Shown here: positions 19,119-27,885 of the stretch, piece after piece
Layout of the letters: every line of letters begins with the position of its first letter
Position numbering within the stretch: position 1 is the first letter of the stretch
From: Rhizobium sp. P40RR-XXII
GTDB taxonomy: Bacteria; Pseudomonadota; Alphaproteobacteria; Rhizobiales; Rhizobiaceae
NCBI RefSeq assembly: GCF_012641405.1
Contig: NZ_JABAII010000004.1
Coordinates: 434,001-498,000 of the forward strand
Length of the DNA: 64,000 bases
Direction: 5' to 3'
Notes under the pieces: generated by a model
What the model saw: only the letters and a program-made list of their open reading frames with translations
What the model was told of the DNA's origin: nothing
The model's database searches: none
Translations under genes and position numbers: made by a program

Positions 19119-20048
19119 TCACAGCGCCTTTTCGAGTTCCGGCAGCGCTTCGAAGAGGTCAGCGACGAGGCCGTAATCTGCGATCTGGAAGATCGGGGCT
19201 TCCTCGTCCTTATTGATCGCGACGATGACCTTACTGTCCTTCATGCCGGCCAGATGCTGGATGGCGCCTGAAATGCCGCAGGCGATATAGAGCTGCGGCG
19301 CCACCACCTTGCCGGTCTGCCCCACTTGCCAGTCGTTCGGCGCATAGCCGGCATCGACGGCGGCACGCGATGCGCCGACGGCGGCACCGAGCTTGTCGGC
19401 GACGGGAAGGATCACTTCCTTGAACTTCTCCGCCGAGCCGAGTGCACGGCCACCGGAGATGATGATCTTGGCAGAGGTCAGCTCCGGACGATCCGAAGAA
19501 GACAGCGCATCACCGACGAAGGAGGACAGCGCCGGATCGGCGGCAGCCGAGACCGTCTCTATCGCAGCCGAACCGCCTTCGGAGGCGGAAGCGAACGAGG
19601 CCGTGCGCACGGTGATCACCTTCTTCGCATCGGTCGATTGCACCGTCTGGATGGCATTGCCGGCATAGATCGGCCGCTTGAAGGTGTCGGCCGAGACGAC
19701 TTCGATGATCTCAGAGACCTGGGCGACATCGAGCAGGGCTGCAACGCGCGGCAGCACGTTCTTGCCGACAGAAGTGGCGGCACCGATGATGGTGTCGTAA
19801 GAACCGGCCAGCGATACGATCAGCGCCGAAAGCGGTTCGGCGAGATTGTTGGCAAGGCTTGCGTCCTCGGCCACCAGCACCTTGGAGACGCCGGCAAGCT
19901 TGGCAGCCTGCTCAGCGGCAGCTTTTGCACCCGTACCCGCGACGAGCACATGGACGTCGCCGCCAATCTTGGTGGCAGCCGTCAGCGCCTTGGCGGTCTG
20001 GTCGGAGAGGTGGGCATTGTCGTGATCAGCCAGAAGAAGAATGGCCAT
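19119..20048 (-). CDS. etfA: Electron transfer flavoprotein, alpha subunit
   Basis: A 309-residue FAD-binding subunit. The C-terminal FAD domain is clear: [11 protein letters not shown], then [20 protein letters not shown] followed by AIQHLAGM. It pairs with EtfB to carry electrons from acyl-CoA dehydrogenases to ETF-quinone oxidoreductase. The ATG is preceded by GGGAG and lies 24 bases after the etfB stop. The divergence between N-terminal and C-terminal conservation is as expected in the family. Confidence 0.95.
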   Translation of the reverse strand: MAILLLADHDNAHLSDQTAKALTAATKIGGDVHVLVAGTGAKAAAEQAAKLAGVSKVLVAEDASLANNLAEPLSALIVSLAGSYDTIIGAATSVGKNVLPRVAALLDVAQVSEIIEVVSADTFKRPIYAGNAIQTVQSTDAKKVITVRTASFASASEGGSAAIETVSAAADPALSSFVGDALSSSDRPELTSAKIIISGGRALGSAEKFKEVILPVADKLGAAVGASRAAVDAGYAPNDWQVGQTGKVVAPQLYIACGISGAIQHLAGMKDSKVIVAINKDEEAPIFQIADYGLVADLFEALPELEKAL

Positions 20049-20072
20049 GATGAAGTTCTCCCTTTCCTATCC

Positions 20073-20822
20073 TCAGAGCACGCCGGCTTCGGTTTTCAGC
20101 TTTTCGATCAGCTCGGCAACCGACTTGACCTTGACGCCCGCCTTGCGGCCGCCAGGCTCTTCGGTCTTCAGGACCTTCAGCCGCGGCTCGGTCGACACGC
20201 CGAAATCGGCCGGGCTCTTCTTGTCGAGCGGCTTCTTCTTGGCCTTCATGATGTTCGGCAGTGAGGCATAGCGCGGCTCGTTCAAGCGCAGGTCGGTGGT
20301 AACCACAGCCGGGAGCTTGACCTCGATCGTCTGCAGGCCGCCATCGACTTCGCGGGTGACCTGTGCCTTGCCGTCGCTCATCTCGATCTTCGAGGCAAAG
20401 GTTGCCTGGGCCGTGCCGAGCAAGGCCGCCAGCATCTGGCCGGTCTGGTTCGAATCGTCATCGATCGCCTGCTTGCCGACGATGATCAGGCCCGGCTGTT
20501 CGGCTTCCGCGACACCCTTCAGGATCTTCGCCACCGCCAGCGGCTCGACTTGATCGTCTGTCTCGACCAGGATGGCGCGATCCGCGCCCATGGCAAGCGC
20601 GGTGCGCAGCGTCTCCTCGGCCTTGGCAGGTCCGATCGATACGACCACGACTTCCTCGGCCTTGCCGGCTTCCTTCAGCCGTAGCGCCTCTTCGACCGAG
20701 ATCTCGTCGAACGGGTTCATCGACATCTTCACGTTCGATAGCTCAACGCCGGAACCATCCGGCTTCACGCGAATCTTGACGTTGTAGTCAACGACCCGCT
20801 TAACGGGAACGAGAATCTTCAT
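20073..20822 (-). CDS. etfB: Electron transfer flavoprotein, beta subunit
   Basis: A 249-residue AMP-binding subunit starting [19 protein letters not shown]. The family signature VLVDDDS-type region appears as [21 protein letters not shown], and [20 protein letters not shown] is the usual C-terminal recognition stretch. It forms a heterodimer with EtfA. AAGGAAGG stands before the ATG. The cluster order etfB-etfA-3-hydroxyacyl-CoA dehydrogenase suggests a common operon for beta-oxidation-type electron flow. Confidence 0.95.
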   Translation of the reverse strand: MKILVPVKRVVDYNVKIRVKPDGSGVELSNVKMSMNPFDEISVEEALRLKEAGKAEEVVVVSIGPAKAEETLRTALAMGADRAILVETDDQVEPLAVAKILKGVAEAEQPGLIIVGKQAIDDDSNQTGQMLAALLGTAQATFASKIEMSDGKAQVTREVDGGLQTIEVKLPAVVTTDLRLNEPRYASLPNIMKAKKKPLDKKSPADFGVSTEPRLKVLKTEEPGGRKAGVKVKSVAELIEKLKTEAGVL

Positions 20823-21016
20823 GGAATCCTTCCTTCAACATGACCGCCCGAGAACATGCGCTGTTCAGCGCCATTCCATTTGTCGAATGGCGACATGGAT
20901 ACGCGTTTTTCCCCCAATTACAACGCTTCCGGGCCGCCGAGCGACGAATTGCTTTAGAGGCATAAATAACGTTTACGTCAACGTCAATATGGACCTCCGG
21001 TGATTGGTTGGCGCCG

Positions 21017-21595
21017 CTATCGGTTCTTGCCGGGAACCCAGAGCACATCGGCGCGGCCGCGATCATTGGCATGCCGCGCGGCGACGAAGAGAAAGTCGGA
21101 AAGGCGATTGACATATTTCAGCGCCGTCGGGCTGACGCGTTCGCCTTGCTCACGCGACAGCGCCACCATGAGGCGCTCGGCACGCCTGGCAATCGTGCGG
21201 GCGAGGTGCAGATGGGCGGAGGTGGGGCTGCCGGCCGGCAGAACGAAGGATCTCAACGGCTCGAGATCGGCATTGAGCAGGTCGATATCGCGCTCGAGGC
21301 GTTCGACCTGATGGTCGATAATGCGCAGGGGCTCATAGGCGGGCGGTTCGTCGGTTTCAGGCGTGGAAAGATCGGCGCCGAGATCGAAGAGATCATTCTG
21401 GATGCGCATCAGCATGGCGTCGAGATCGGGCAGCTCAATAGTATGCAGCCGGGCGACGCCGATGGCGGAATTGGTTTCGTCGACGGTGCCGTAGCTTTCG
21501 ACGCGCAGGTCGTGCTTCAGCCGCCTCGGGCCGGCGACGAGGCCCGTGGTGCCGTCATCGCCGGTCTTGGTGTAGATCTTGTTGAGCTTGACCAT
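21017..21595 (-). CDS. PduO-type cob(I)alamin adenosyltransferase
   Basis: A 192-residue ATP:corrinoid adenosyltransferase making the upper ligand of adenosylcobalamin. It starts MVKLNKIYTKTGDDGTTGL, the ATP-binding motif of the PduO type, and has VESYGTVDETNSAIG and ARTIARRAERLMVAL with the conserved active-site Arg/Glu. Rhizobia require coenzyme B12 for methylmalonyl-CoA mutase and class II ribonucleotide reductase. The gene is 13 bases downstream of the HIG1 gene and probably co-transcribed with it. Confidence 0.92.
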   Translation of the reverse strand: MVKLNKIYTKTGDDGTTGLVAGPRRLKHDLRVESYGTVDETNSAIGVARLHTIELPDLDAMLMRIQNDLFDLGADLSTPETDEPPAYEPLRIIDHQVERLERDIDLLNADLEPLRSFVLPAGSPTSAHLHLARTIARRAERLMVALSREQGERVSPTALKYVNRLSDFLFVAARHANDRGRADVLWVPGKNR

Positions 21596-21608
21596 CGTGT
21601 TCCTGTCG

Positions 21609-21812
21609 TCAGGCCGGGCGGCCGCCGCCGGTCAGCCAGAGGGTCAGCATGATCAGAATGACCGCGACTGCCTGCAGCAGAACACGCAATTGCATCAGCC
21701 GGTTCGAAAGGTTCGGATTGTCGCCTTTCATCATGTTCCACAGGCCGCGAACGAGAACGATCGCGACAAGCCCCATGACAATGATGGCGGCGATATAGGT
21801 AACGGTCGACAT
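21609..21812 (-). CDS. HIG1-domain twin transmembrane protein
   Basis: A 67-residue protein with two hydrophobic spans (about residues 4-25 and 42-62) separated by a short loop with NPNLSNRLMQLRVLLQ. This matches the HIG1 (hypoxia-induced) domain, which in bacteria and mitochondria associates with cytochrome oxidase. It is immediately upstream of the cobalamin adenosyltransferase on the same strand; this pairing is common in rhizobia, though a functional link is unproven. Confidence 0.85.
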   Translation of the reverse strand: MSTVTYIAAIIVMGLVAIVLVRGLWNMMKGDNPNLSNRLMQLRVLLQAVAVILIMLTLWLTGGGRPA

Positions 21813-21830
21813 GGCTCCTCCATCCTTGTC

Positions 21831-21941
21831 TTCAGAGCGGTTCAGACTTTCCGGGAATCTCTGAGCCTCTCAGTCTCATCGATTCCCAACGCAATTCCCG
21901 AATGGAAAACTGCTGCGCACTTTTCCTGGGATTGCTCTAGT
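21831..21941. repeat. Rhizobial intergenic palindromic element, short type 1
   Basis: Between the HIG1 gene and the SDR stop. It contains GCAATTCCCGAATGGAAAAC (from 21891) and then CTTTTCCTGGGATTGCTCTAG (ends near 21940), so the ends are partly complementary. Relatives with GGAAAAC...TTTTCC...ATTGCT appear at 47269-47312 and 45830-45945. It is a different family from copies A-C. No coding potential is seen. Confidence 0.6.
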
Positions 21942-22770
21942 CCAGCCGGCGCATCAGACGATAGAAAAGGTTAGCCGGCAATAGCCTTTTCAAGAGGACG
22001 CCCTGCTTGGCGGGCGTCGTTACCAGATAATGTGGGCGCGGATCCCTCACATTCAAAGCCAATTTTAGCACATCATAGACCGCTTCGGGGCCCAATTTAT
22101 GCTTGTTGATCGGGCCAGAGCCGTCCAGCCGCCTGAGTTGCCTGCGGTATTCCACCGCATGGGCGGACCCCTCAAGGTCGATATGTTCGCGGATCTTGGC
22201 GAGCGCATTGGCGGTGAAGCGCGTCGCGATCGGGCCTGGCTCGATGAGGCTCACATGGATGCCGCTGCCCTGCAGTTCCATCCTGAGCGTGATCGTCAGC
22301 CCTTCGAGCGCGAATTTCGAGGCTGTGTAGGCGCCGCGGAAGCGATAGGGGACCAGCCCGAGGATGGACGAGCAATTGACGATGCGGCCATGGCCTTGGC
22401 TGCGCATCAGCGGCAGGATTTGGCGTGTCAGTTCATGCCAGCCGAAGAAATTCGTCTCGAACTGTTCGCGCAGCACATCGGTCGTGAGGTCCTCGACGGC
22501 GCCCGGCTGTCCATAGGCACCATTGTTGAAAAGAGCATCGATGCGGTCGCCCGTGCGCTCCCTAACCGTCACAACCGCAGCGGAAATCGTCTCGGGGCTG
22601 CTATAATCGAGAAGAAGTGCTTCGATGCCGTCGGCTGCAAGCGGCGCGAGATCGGCTTCGTTGCGCACGGTCGCGAAAACGCGCCATCCATCATCGCGTA
22701 ACGCCCGGGCGCAATGCGCGCCGATCCCGGAGGAGCAACCAGTCAGCAGGATGATGCGTTGTTCCGCCAT
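21937..22770 (-). CDS. SDR-family NAD(P)-dependent oxidoreductase
   Basis: A 277-residue short-chain dehydrogenase. It has the nucleotide motif LLTGCSSGIGAHCARAL, NNGAYG in place of the NNAG motif, a catalytic serine in VNCSSILG, and YTASK with the catalytic tyrosine and lysine. The substrate is not evident. The ATG at 22770 has AGGA upstream; a TTG at 22791 would add seven residues. Its 3' end overlaps the edge of an intergenic repeat. Confidence 0.85.
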   Translation of the reverse strand: MAEQRIILLTGCSSGIGAHCARALRDDGWRVFATVRNEADLAPLAADGIEALLLDYSSPETISAAVVTVRERTGDRIDALFNNGAYGQPGAVEDLTTDVLREQFETNFFGWHELTRQILPLMRSQGHGRIVNCSSILGLVPYRFRGAYTASKFALEGLTITLRMELQGSGIHVSLIEPGPIATRFTANALAKIREHIDLEGSAHAVEYRRQLRRLDGSGPINKHKLGPEAVYDVLKLALNVRDPRPHYLVTTPAKQGVLLKRLLPANLFYRLMRRLD

Positions 22771-22882
22771 GGAAAGATGATTCCTGTACAAACCGGAACT
22801 CGTTTCCCATATTCAGGGACCCGATACAATCGACAACCGGCGGTGTCGGTCGGGTGAAATGCCGACGTCAAGCGGAGATGGA

Positions 22883-23857
22883 ATGCCGACAGCCCTGCGC
22901 ACGATTTACAAGGTGATCTACGACGCAGTGTTCCATTTCGTCGAGGATGACGGGTTTGCCATGGCAAGCCATGTGGCGCTTTCAACGCTGCTGGCGGTTT
23001 TTCCTTTCCTGATCTTCGGCACGGCGCTGGCAAGCTTTCTAGGCGCCAGCCAGTTTTCGTCGACTGCGGTGCATCTGATCTTCGACACCTGGCCGGAGGC
23101 GATCGCCAAGCCGCTCGCCGATCAAGTGGTGCAGGTGCTGACCATTCCGCGCGGCGGCCTTTTGACGATCTCCGTGCTTGCCGCCGCCTATTTCGCCTCG
23201 AACGGTGTCGAGGCGCTGCGCATATCCCTTAACCGCGCCTATCGCGTCCTCGAAACCCGGCCCTGGTATTTCAATCGCCTCGCCAGTCTCGGCTATGTGC
23301 TGATAGCGGTATTGATCTTCGCGATCCTCAGCATCCTGCTCGTCGCCGTGCCGCTGGCGCTGAATTACACCCGGCAATGGCTGCCGCGGCTCGCCGATAT
23401 TCTCGAGATCGTCTTCAGCTGGCGGATCTACGGGACGATCTTCCTGCTGCTCGCCGGCCTGATGATCCTGCATCTTTGGCTGGCGGCCGGCCACAGGCGG
23501 ATCTTCGACGTCATTCCCGGCGTGCTGCTGACCTTGGTCTTCTGGTCGATCGGCGCGTTGCTTTTTGCCTATTATCTCTCGACCTTCGCCAATTACACCG
23601 CCACCTATGCCGGTCTGGCCTCGGTGATGATCGTGCTGATCTTCCTCTACATGCTGGCGGTGATCTTCATCATGGGGGCGGAGATCAATGCGGCGCTGAT
23701 GAAGTTCCGCGTGCGGCGGCTGCTGTTCGGCAAGGTGGCGAGCCGCGCTGCCGTCGAGCTGCCGTCGGAAAAGATACGTTCCGAATCAGGGGCCGAACCA
23801 AAGGCCGAACCAGGAGCCAAATCAGCGGCCGATGCGGCGGCGAAGCTCCACCGGTGA
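22883..23857 (+). CDS. YihY/BrkB-family inner-membrane protein
   Basis: A 324-residue polytopic membrane protein with about six spans, from ALSTLLAVFPFLIFGTALAS to VMIVLIFLYMLAVIFIMGAE. The motif GAEINAAL near the end of the last span is characteristic of the YihY/BrkB family, whose function is not established (it was once misidentified as RNase BN). The C-terminus is a charged tail. The ATG at 22883 with GGAG is preferred over 22859. Its last 36 bases overlap the gluQ gene tail to tail. Confidence 0.85.
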   Translation: MPTALRTIYKVIYDAVFHFVEDDGFAMASHVALSTLLAVFPFLIFGTALASFLGASQFSSTAVHLIFDTWPEAIAKPLADQVVQVLTIPRGGLLTISVLAAAYFASNGVEALRISLNRAYRVLETRPWYFNRLASLGYVLIAVLIFAILSILLVAVPLALNYTRQWLPRLADILEIVFSWRIYGTIFLLLAGLMILHLWLAAGHRRIFDVIPGVLLTLVFWSIGALLFAYYLSTFANYTATYAGLASVMIVLIFLYMLAVIFIMGAEINAALMKFRVRRLLFGKVASRAAVELPSEKIRSESGAEPKAEPGAKSAADAAAKLHR

Positions 23858-24703
23858 GAGACCCCGCTGGCGCCATTCGGCAATGCCGGTATCGCCCATG
23901 CTCTTGGAAAGCTTTTTGCCATCGTTGCCGAGAAGGAGACGGTGATGGTGATAGAGCGGTTCCGGCAAGGCAAGCAGTCTCTGCAGCAGGCGATGGATCG
24001 AGGTGGCGTGGAAGAGATCGAGCCCGCGCACGACATGGGTGATGCCCTGCACGGCGTCGTCGACGACAACGGAAAGATGGTAGCTCGAGGGCGCATCGGA
24101 GCGCGACAGCACGACATCGCCCCAGACGGCGGGGTCGGCCGGAATGGTGCCTGTCTCACCGTCACCGCTTTCCTGCCAGTGAAGCGGTCCGCCCGCTGCG
24201 GCCAGCGCCTTTTCCATGTCGAGACGCCAGGCGTGCTTCCTGCCCGATGCCAGCAGGCGCTGCCGCTCGGTATCGCCGCGCTCGCGATCGTCGGGCGGAT
24301 AGAGCGGCGTGCCGTCCGGATCACGCGGCCGGGAACTGCCCTCTGTTTCGAAGGCGGCGACCCGGGCCTTGACCTCGCCGCGCGTCAGGAAGGCGGGATA
24401 GACGAGGCCGCGCTCGATAAGCGTCTGCAAGGCCTCCTGATAGGCAGGAAAATGTTCGGACTGCCGGCGCACGGGCTCCTGCCAGCGCAGGCCGAGCCAG
24501 GAAAGATCAGCATAAATGGCGGCTTCGAAATCGGGTGTGCAGCGGGTCTGATCTATGTCTTCGATGCGCAGCAGGAAATCGCCGCCGGCTTCCGCCGCCA
24601 TGTCGTGATTGAGAATGGCCGACAGCGCATGGCCGAGATGCAGGGGGCCGTTGGGGCTCGGGGCGAAACGGAATCTTGGCTTTTGACGGGGAATCTCGAT
24701 CAT
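23822..24703 (-). CDS. gluQ: Glutamyl-Q tRNA(Asp) synthetase
   Basis: A 293-residue truncated glutamyl-tRNA synthetase that attaches glutamate to queuosine in the tRNA(Asp) anticodon. The HIGH-type motif is PLHLGHALSA, and the second class I motif is GKKLSKSMGD. Anticodon-binding domains are absent, as expected. The zinc-binding cysteines found in the E. coli enzyme are missing: the equivalent stretch reads YPAFLTRGEVKARV. Its ATG at 24703 shares a CATG with the ATG of the divergent glycosylase gene. The 3' end overlaps the BrkB-family gene by 36 bases. Confidence 0.9.
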   Translation of the reverse strand: MIEIPRQKPRFRFAPSPNGPLHLGHALSAILNHDMAAEAGGDFLLRIEDIDQTRCTPDFEAAIYADLSWLGLRWQEPVRRQSEHFPAYQEALQTLIERGLVYPAFLTRGEVKARVAAFETEGSSRPRDPDGTPLYPPDDRERGDTERQRLLASGRKHAWRLDMEKALAAAGGPLHWQESGDGETGTIPADPAVWGDVVLSRSDAPSSYHLSVVVDDAVQGITHVVRGLDLFHATSIHRLLQRLLALPEPLYHHHRLLLGNDGKKLSKSMGDTGIAEWRQRGLSPVELRRRIGR

Positions 24704-24746
24704 GCTTTCTTCTGCCACGAATTTGAACCGGGGACTACGAGACGCC

Positions 24747-25391
24747 ATGCAGATCATTCGCAACGAGCGCGACATCGAACGGGGGCTGGCTGCGCTATTG
24801 GAGCACGATCCGCGCCTGCGGCCCGTTGCCGCAGAGGCCGGCACCTTGCCCTTGCGGCTGCGCGAGCCGGGCTTCGAGGGGCTTGCCCATATCATCGTTT
24901 CACAGGTCGTCTCGCGCGCCAGCGCCGATGCGATCTGGGGGAAGATGATCGCCGGGATGGGGCAGGTGACCGCTAAGGGCTATGCCGGCCTGGAGCCGGA
25001 GACATGGCGAAGCTTCGGTCTGTCGCGAATCAAGCACGAGACGCTGGCGCGCGTGGCTGAGGCCGTTGCCGGCGGCAGCCTCGATCTGCATGCGCTCAGT
25101 GCCGAATCACCTGAAATGGCGTTGTCCGAGCTGACTTCGATCAAGGGAATCGGCCCCTGGACGGCTGAAGTTTACCTGATGTTCTGCGGCGGTCACGCAG
25201 ATGTGTTTCCGGCCGGCGACGTGGCGCTGCAGGCGGCCGTCGGCATGGCTTTCGGCCATGAAGTCAGGCCCTTGGCCAAGGCCGTTGCCCGGGAAGCGGC
25301 GGTTTGGGCGCCCTGGCGCTCAGTCGCGGCCCGGCTTTTCTGGGCGTATTATGCCGTGAAAACGCGGCGGGATGCGCTGCCTATAGTTTAA
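24747..25391 (+). CDS. DNA-3-methyladenine glycosylase II (AlkA-like)
   Basis: A 214-residue HhH-GPD base-excision glycosylase. The helix-hairpin-helix is LTSIKGIGPWTAEVY, and the catalytic aspartate is in PAGDVALQAAVG. There is no iron-sulfur cluster. It removes alkylated bases from DNA. The likely start is ATG 24747; the ATG at 24702 overlaps the start of gluQ and would add 15 residues. It is followed by an HNH-domain gene on the same strand, which is only a loose thematic link. Confidence 0.88.
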   Translation: MQIIRNERDIERGLAALLEHDPRLRPVAAEAGTLPLRLREPGFEGLAHIIVSQVVSRASADAIWGKMIAGMGQVTAKGYAGLEPETWRSFGLSRIKHETLARVAEAVAGGSLDLHALSAESPEMALSELTSIKGIGPWTAEVYLMFCGGHADVFPAGDVALQAAVGMAFGHEVRPLAKAVAREAAVWAPWRSVAARLFWAYYAVKTRRDALPIV

Positions 25392-25501
25392 TCGGCCATC
25401 TCCCGAATTCGCCTCTTTGCACTGAATTTATTGGACTTCACAATCCTGTAACAACCGGCCTAATATACAGGTGCAGATGCCGAATCGATCAGGAGGGTTC
25501 C

Positions 25502-26059
25502 TTGACGATTGCAGTTTCCCCGCAGTCCTTGCCGGCGCTCGTGCTGAACGCCGACTACAGACCGCTGAGTTACTATCCCTTGTCGCTCTGGTCCTGGCAG
25601 GACGCGATCAAGGCGGTTTTCCTTGACCGTGTGAACATCATCGCTGAGTATGATCAGTGCGTGTCGTCACCGAGCTTCTCGATGCGGCTGCCGAGTGTCG
25701 TATGCCTGAAGACCTATGTGCAGCCGTCCCGCAATCCCGCCTTCACCCGCTTCAACGTCTTCCTGCGAGACCGGTTCGAATGCCAGTATTGCGGCTCCCA
25801 TGACGACCTGACCTTCGACCACGTCATCCCGCGCGCCCATGGCGGCGAGACGACCTGGGAAAACGTGGTGGCCGCCTGCTCGCCGTGCAACCTGCGCAAG
25901 GGCAGCAAGCTGCCGAAGCAGGCCGCCATGTTCCCGGCGCAGAAGCCCTATCAGCCGACCGTGCAGGACCTGCACAACAACGGCCGGCTGTTCCCGCCGA
26001 ACTACCTGCACGACAGCTGGCTCGACTATCTCTACTGGGATTCGGAACTGCAGCCGTAA
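25502..26059 (+). CDS. HNH-domain nuclease, TTG start
   Basis: A 185-residue protein with a C-terminal HNH domain: FECQYCGSHDDLTFDHVIPR, then HGG and NVVAACSPCNLRKG, so both CxxC pairs and the His-Asn-His core are present. The N-terminal 85 residues are shared by a family of small alphaproteobacterial HNH proteins of unknown role. The start is TTG at 25502, supported by AGGAGG at 25491-25496 with a five-base spacer; no suitable ATG lies nearby. An endonuclease role is inferred from the fold. Confidence 0.85.
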   Translation: MTIAVSPQSLPALVLNADYRPLSYYPLSLWSWQDAIKAVFLDRVNIIAEYDQCVSSPSFSMRLPSVVCLKTYVQPSRNPAFTRFNVFLRDRFECQYCGSHDDLTFDHVIPRAHGGETTWENVVAACSPCNLRKGSKLPKQAAMFPAQKPYQPTVQDLHNNGRLFPPNYLHDSWLDYLYWDSELQP

Positions 26060-26123
26060 GATTGTGTTTCTAGTCGAGCGAGCTTCGCTTTGCCGCTCGC
26101 TAGCCTGACGGGCCTCAGTTCAA

Positions 26124-26636
26124 TCAACCCGCCTTCTTGGCACCCACAAAAGCAATTGCCGCCAGGATCACGCTGGCGATCACGTTCCAGCCGGCCATCG
26201 ACAGGCCGAGGACGCGCAGTGCCGCTTCCGTGCAGGATGGGCCCTTGATGGTGTTCAGCTGGCCGAGCAGGTCGCCAGCATTCTGCGTGACGCTGGCAGC
26301 CGAGGTGGAGCAGGTGGTCGGGCCTTCCCAGAAGTGCCATTCGACGCCGGCGTGATAGACGCCGATACCGCCGCCGACCACCATCATCAGGCCGGCGATG
26401 ATCAGCAGCCCGCGCGTGATCCAGGAGGGCAGGCCGGCGACCGCCGTCAAGACGGCGATAATGGCAACCGGGATGCCGTAATAATAGGGCTGGCGCTGCT
26501 CCAGGCAGAGCGCGCAGGGGATATAGCCGCCGATATATTGGGAGCCGAGCGCCGAGCCGATGACGACGATCATGCCGATCGTCAGCAATAGGCCATAGCC
26601 GAGGCCGGCGCGGGGGGAAGGCGAAGTCATGGACAT
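26124..26636 (-). CDS. dsbB: Disulfide bond formation protein B family
   Basis: A 170-residue inner-membrane protein with four spans. The first redox pair is CALC in GGYIPCALCLEQRQPYY, and the second pair is in the loop with CSTSAASV and GPSCTEAAL. DsbB reoxidises DsbA and passes electrons to quinone. It lies 18 bases after yqaA on the same strand and is presumably co-transcribed. Confidence 0.9.
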   Translation of the reverse strand: MSMTSPSPRAGLGYGLLLTIGMIVVIGSALGSQYIGGYIPCALCLEQRQPYYYGIPVAIIAVLTAVAGLPSWITRGLLIIAGLMMVVGGGIGVYHAGVEWHFWEGPTTCSTSAASVTQNAGDLLGQLNTIKGPSCTEAALRVLGLSMAGWNVIASVILAAIAFVGAKKAG

Positions 26637-26654
26637 GCGTTGAGGGCTCCTTGG

Positions 26655-27248
26655 TCAGCTCGCCAGGGCAAAATGGAAGATGCCATAGAGGGCGATGAGA
26701 ATGGCGGCTGCGATCATGGTGATCTGGCCGAGGCGCTTCTCGATGAAATGACGGATGGATTCGCCATAGCGGCGCAGCAGGAAGGCCAGGAAGAAGAAGC
26801 GCGCGCCGCGCGCGACGATGGCCGAGACGATGAACAGGCCGAGATCGATATGGGCGACGCCGGAGAGGATCGTCACCACCTTGATCGGCGGCAGATGCGC
26901 CAGGCCCGACGTGACCAGCAGCAGGAGCACCCATTCATAGGTGATGCCGGCGCTCATCTGGTTGAAGGCGTCGAGCTTGCCGTAGAATTCGAGGATCGGC
27001 TTGGCGAGGGTCTCGAAGGCGTAATAGCCGAGCATCCAGCCGGCGATGCCGCCAAGCACAGAGGCAACCGTTGCCGTCAGCGCATAGCGCCAGGCGCGCT
27101 CGGGCTTGGCAAGCGACATCGGCAGGAAAAGCACGTCCGCCGGAACCAGAAAGATGGAGCTCTCGACGAAGGCGATAACGGCCAACCAGATTTCCGCCGA
27201 TTTGCGGCCGGCAAGCGACATGGTCCAGTCGTAAAGTCTACGAAGCAT
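26655..27248 (-). CDS. YqaA-family (DedA/VTT-like) membrane protein
   Basis: A 197-residue membrane protein with about five hydrophobic segments. The family region includes FVESSIFLVPADVLFLPMSLA and VLGGIAGWMLGYYAFE, which mark the YqaA branch of the VTT/SNARE-associated group. These proteins are related to phospholipid flippases and are poorly characterised. It is followed by dsbB on the same strand. Confidence 0.85.
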   Translation of the reverse strand: MLRRLYDWTMSLAGRKSAEIWLAVIAFVESSIFLVPADVLFLPMSLAKPERAWRYALTATVASVLGGIAGWMLGYYAFETLAKPILEFYGKLDAFNQMSAGITYEWVLLLLVTSGLAHLPPIKVVTILSGVAHIDLGLFIVSAIVARGARFFFLAFLLRRYGESIRHFIEKRLGQITMIAAAILIALYGIFHFALAS

Positions 27249-27403
27249 GAAGGCCCCTTTTTGCTGCGTTGCAAACCTTTAGGGGGCAGGATTATGGCTG
27301 TAAATGGTCGGGGAGTGACGGAAGTGGCGGAAAGGCAAAATTTTTCGTGATGGTGTAGGGCTTTCGAAGCTGGGACTTCGCCCGCTGATCAGGTGCCAAG
27401 GCT

Positions 27404-27885
27404 CTAGCTGGTACAGGTCATCACGCCGTCTCTAACGATGTCAGCCCATTTAGTTCCAAGTGTTTCTTTCGCAGAAAGCGCATTTTGACCCCCAGGCTCA
27501 CCGTTCTTAAACATATATACCGACAGCTTCTGATTATGACGGCCAGCGACGAACATAGGTCCAGGCTGATAGACGGTGTTGGCTTGGTAAAAACCGGTGT
27601 TGCCTGAGAAAGTCGCAGTGCCGGTCGTGGAGTAAGATCCCGGCATCTGAACCAGATGTGTCGTGTCCTGCCCCTGCTGACCGACTATTATATAGCGATC
27701 ATAGCCTGCCTTGATTGTTTCGATCGCCGCTTGTTTTTCGGCGACCTTCATTGCGCCCTCATCTCCGCAAACCGGCGCGGCGCTCGTGCTTATGATTCCT
27801 TGTTTTGCGAAACTCGCATCGCACTGGAACGTGCGCAGCCCGCAGCGAGCAGGCAGAGGCCTACCGCGGCAACAATTTTAAACAT
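27404..27885 (-). pseudogene. Lipoprotein gene broken by a frameshift
   Basis: The minus strand starts with ATG at 27885 (AGGG eight bases before it) and reads a clear lipoprotein signal, MFKIVAAVGLCLLAAGCARS, then stops at TAA 27792-27790 after 31 codons. In another frame the sequence continues from GIISTSAAPVCGDEGAMK into a 115-residue ORF (ATG 27751 to 27404) that includes GYDRYIIVG, MFKNGEPGGQN and KWADIVRDGVMTC. Together these match a small alphaproteobacterial lipoprotein family. The frame changes between about 27793 and 27807. This is either a real inactivating indel or a sequencing error. Confidence 0.75.
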
